Assembly (NCBI GenBank): GCA_030665795.1
Contig: DAOUZD010000076.1
Location: forward strand, 1 to 5,215
Direction of reading: 5' to 3'
DNA length: 5,215 nucleotides
Source: Dehalococcoides sp.
Lineage (GTDB): Bacteria; Chloroflexota; Dehalococcoidia; Dehalococcoidales; RBG-16-60-22
Shown: one piece after another, positions 5,079-5,215 of the stretch
Numbering within the stretch: the stretch's first letter is position 1
How the letters are laid out: each line of letters begins with the position of its first letter
Program-made: the position numbers and the translations under genes
The notes under the pieces: model-generated
Seen by the model: only the letters and a program-made list of their open reading frames with translations
Database searches by the model: none
Told to the model about the DNA's origin: nothing

Positions 5079-5215
5079 CTACCTCGAAAGACTCGGCGTG
5101 TGAAGGGTATAGCCTTTGTCGGTCTCGGGGAAAATGTCTTTCAGTCGCAATGTCCTGCCGGTTTGTATCGCGGTAAAGCCGTATTTCTGGCGGATGCGGT
5201 CAATAGCGGTGTTTA
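5079..5215 (-). CDS. Y-family DNA polymerase (DinB-like), C-terminal tail
   Basis: On the minus strand an open frame enters from the right edge and ends in TAG at 5081-5079, showing 44 residues. The segment AIDRIRQKYGF followed by AIQTGRTLRLKDIF resembles the C-terminal end of the little-finger domain of Y-family (DinB/UmuC) translesion polymerases, which typically end in a pattern like LDxIRxRFG-x-xAI. The tail then runs on to GYTLHTPSLSR. The catalytic domains lie outside the window, so the call rests on this short motif. A Y-family polymerase about 2 kb from lexA would fit SOS function, but its promoter cannot be seen. The opposite strand has a competing open frame from an ATG at 5058 in exact antisense register; I favour the minus strand because only its product looks like a known family. 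Confidence 0.6.
   Translation of the reverse strand, partial: NTAIDRIRQKYGFTAIQTGRTLRLKDIFPETDKGYTLHTPSLSR

Noticed and set aside
5058..5215. Plus-strand partial gene from the ATG at 5058
   Set aside because: It has a perfect ribosome binding site, but its product resembles nothing I recognise and it mirrors the minus-strand DinB-like tail in exact register. I kept it as a finding, not as a gene.

Overview
The window carries five complete or nearly complete protein-coding genes plus the tail of a sixth, of moderate GC content and with bacterial-type ribosome binding sites. The mix of a Bacillus-type, Fe-S-ligand-bearing PurF, a LexA with a GAAC-N4-GTTC operator, a compact class II aldolase and a family of C/G-rich palindromic intergenic repeats suggests a free-living bacterium, most likely of the Chloroflexota (Dehalococcoidia-like). 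That taxonomic guess is inference from the overall look of the proteins and repeats and was not tested by any search.

Layout. Positions 2-763 (+) encode a serine alpha/beta hydrolase whose first codons lie before the window. After 43 bases comes purF (807-2228, +, TTG start), the committing enzyme of purine synthesis. A 299-base gap (2229-2527) holds a short palindrome, a degenerate copy of a dispersed repeat, and the lexA promoter with a perfect SOS box. lexA (2528-3169, +) follows. The next 158 bases contain an almost exact tandem duplication of a 34-bp promoter-like unit in front of a small zinc-type class II aldolase (3328-3897, +). That gene converges on ilvE (4816-3899, -), the two stop codons being separated by one base. 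ilvE has its own promoter and strong ribosome binding site. Upstream of it (4899-5021) lies a compound palindromic repeat related to the one before lexA. The right edge (5079-5215, -) is the C-terminal tail of what looks like a Y-family (DinB-like) DNA polymerase.

How the genes fit together. Most are housekeeping: purine synthesis (PurF), branched-chain amino acid synthesis or breakdown (IlvE) and the SOS response (LexA, perhaps with the translesion polymerase about 2 kb away). The hydrolase and the aldolase have clear catalytic motifs but no substrate can be assigned. I found no evidence for a new multi-gene system. The items most worth a second look are non-coding: the lexA operator, the tandem promoter duplication and the dispersed palindromic repeats.
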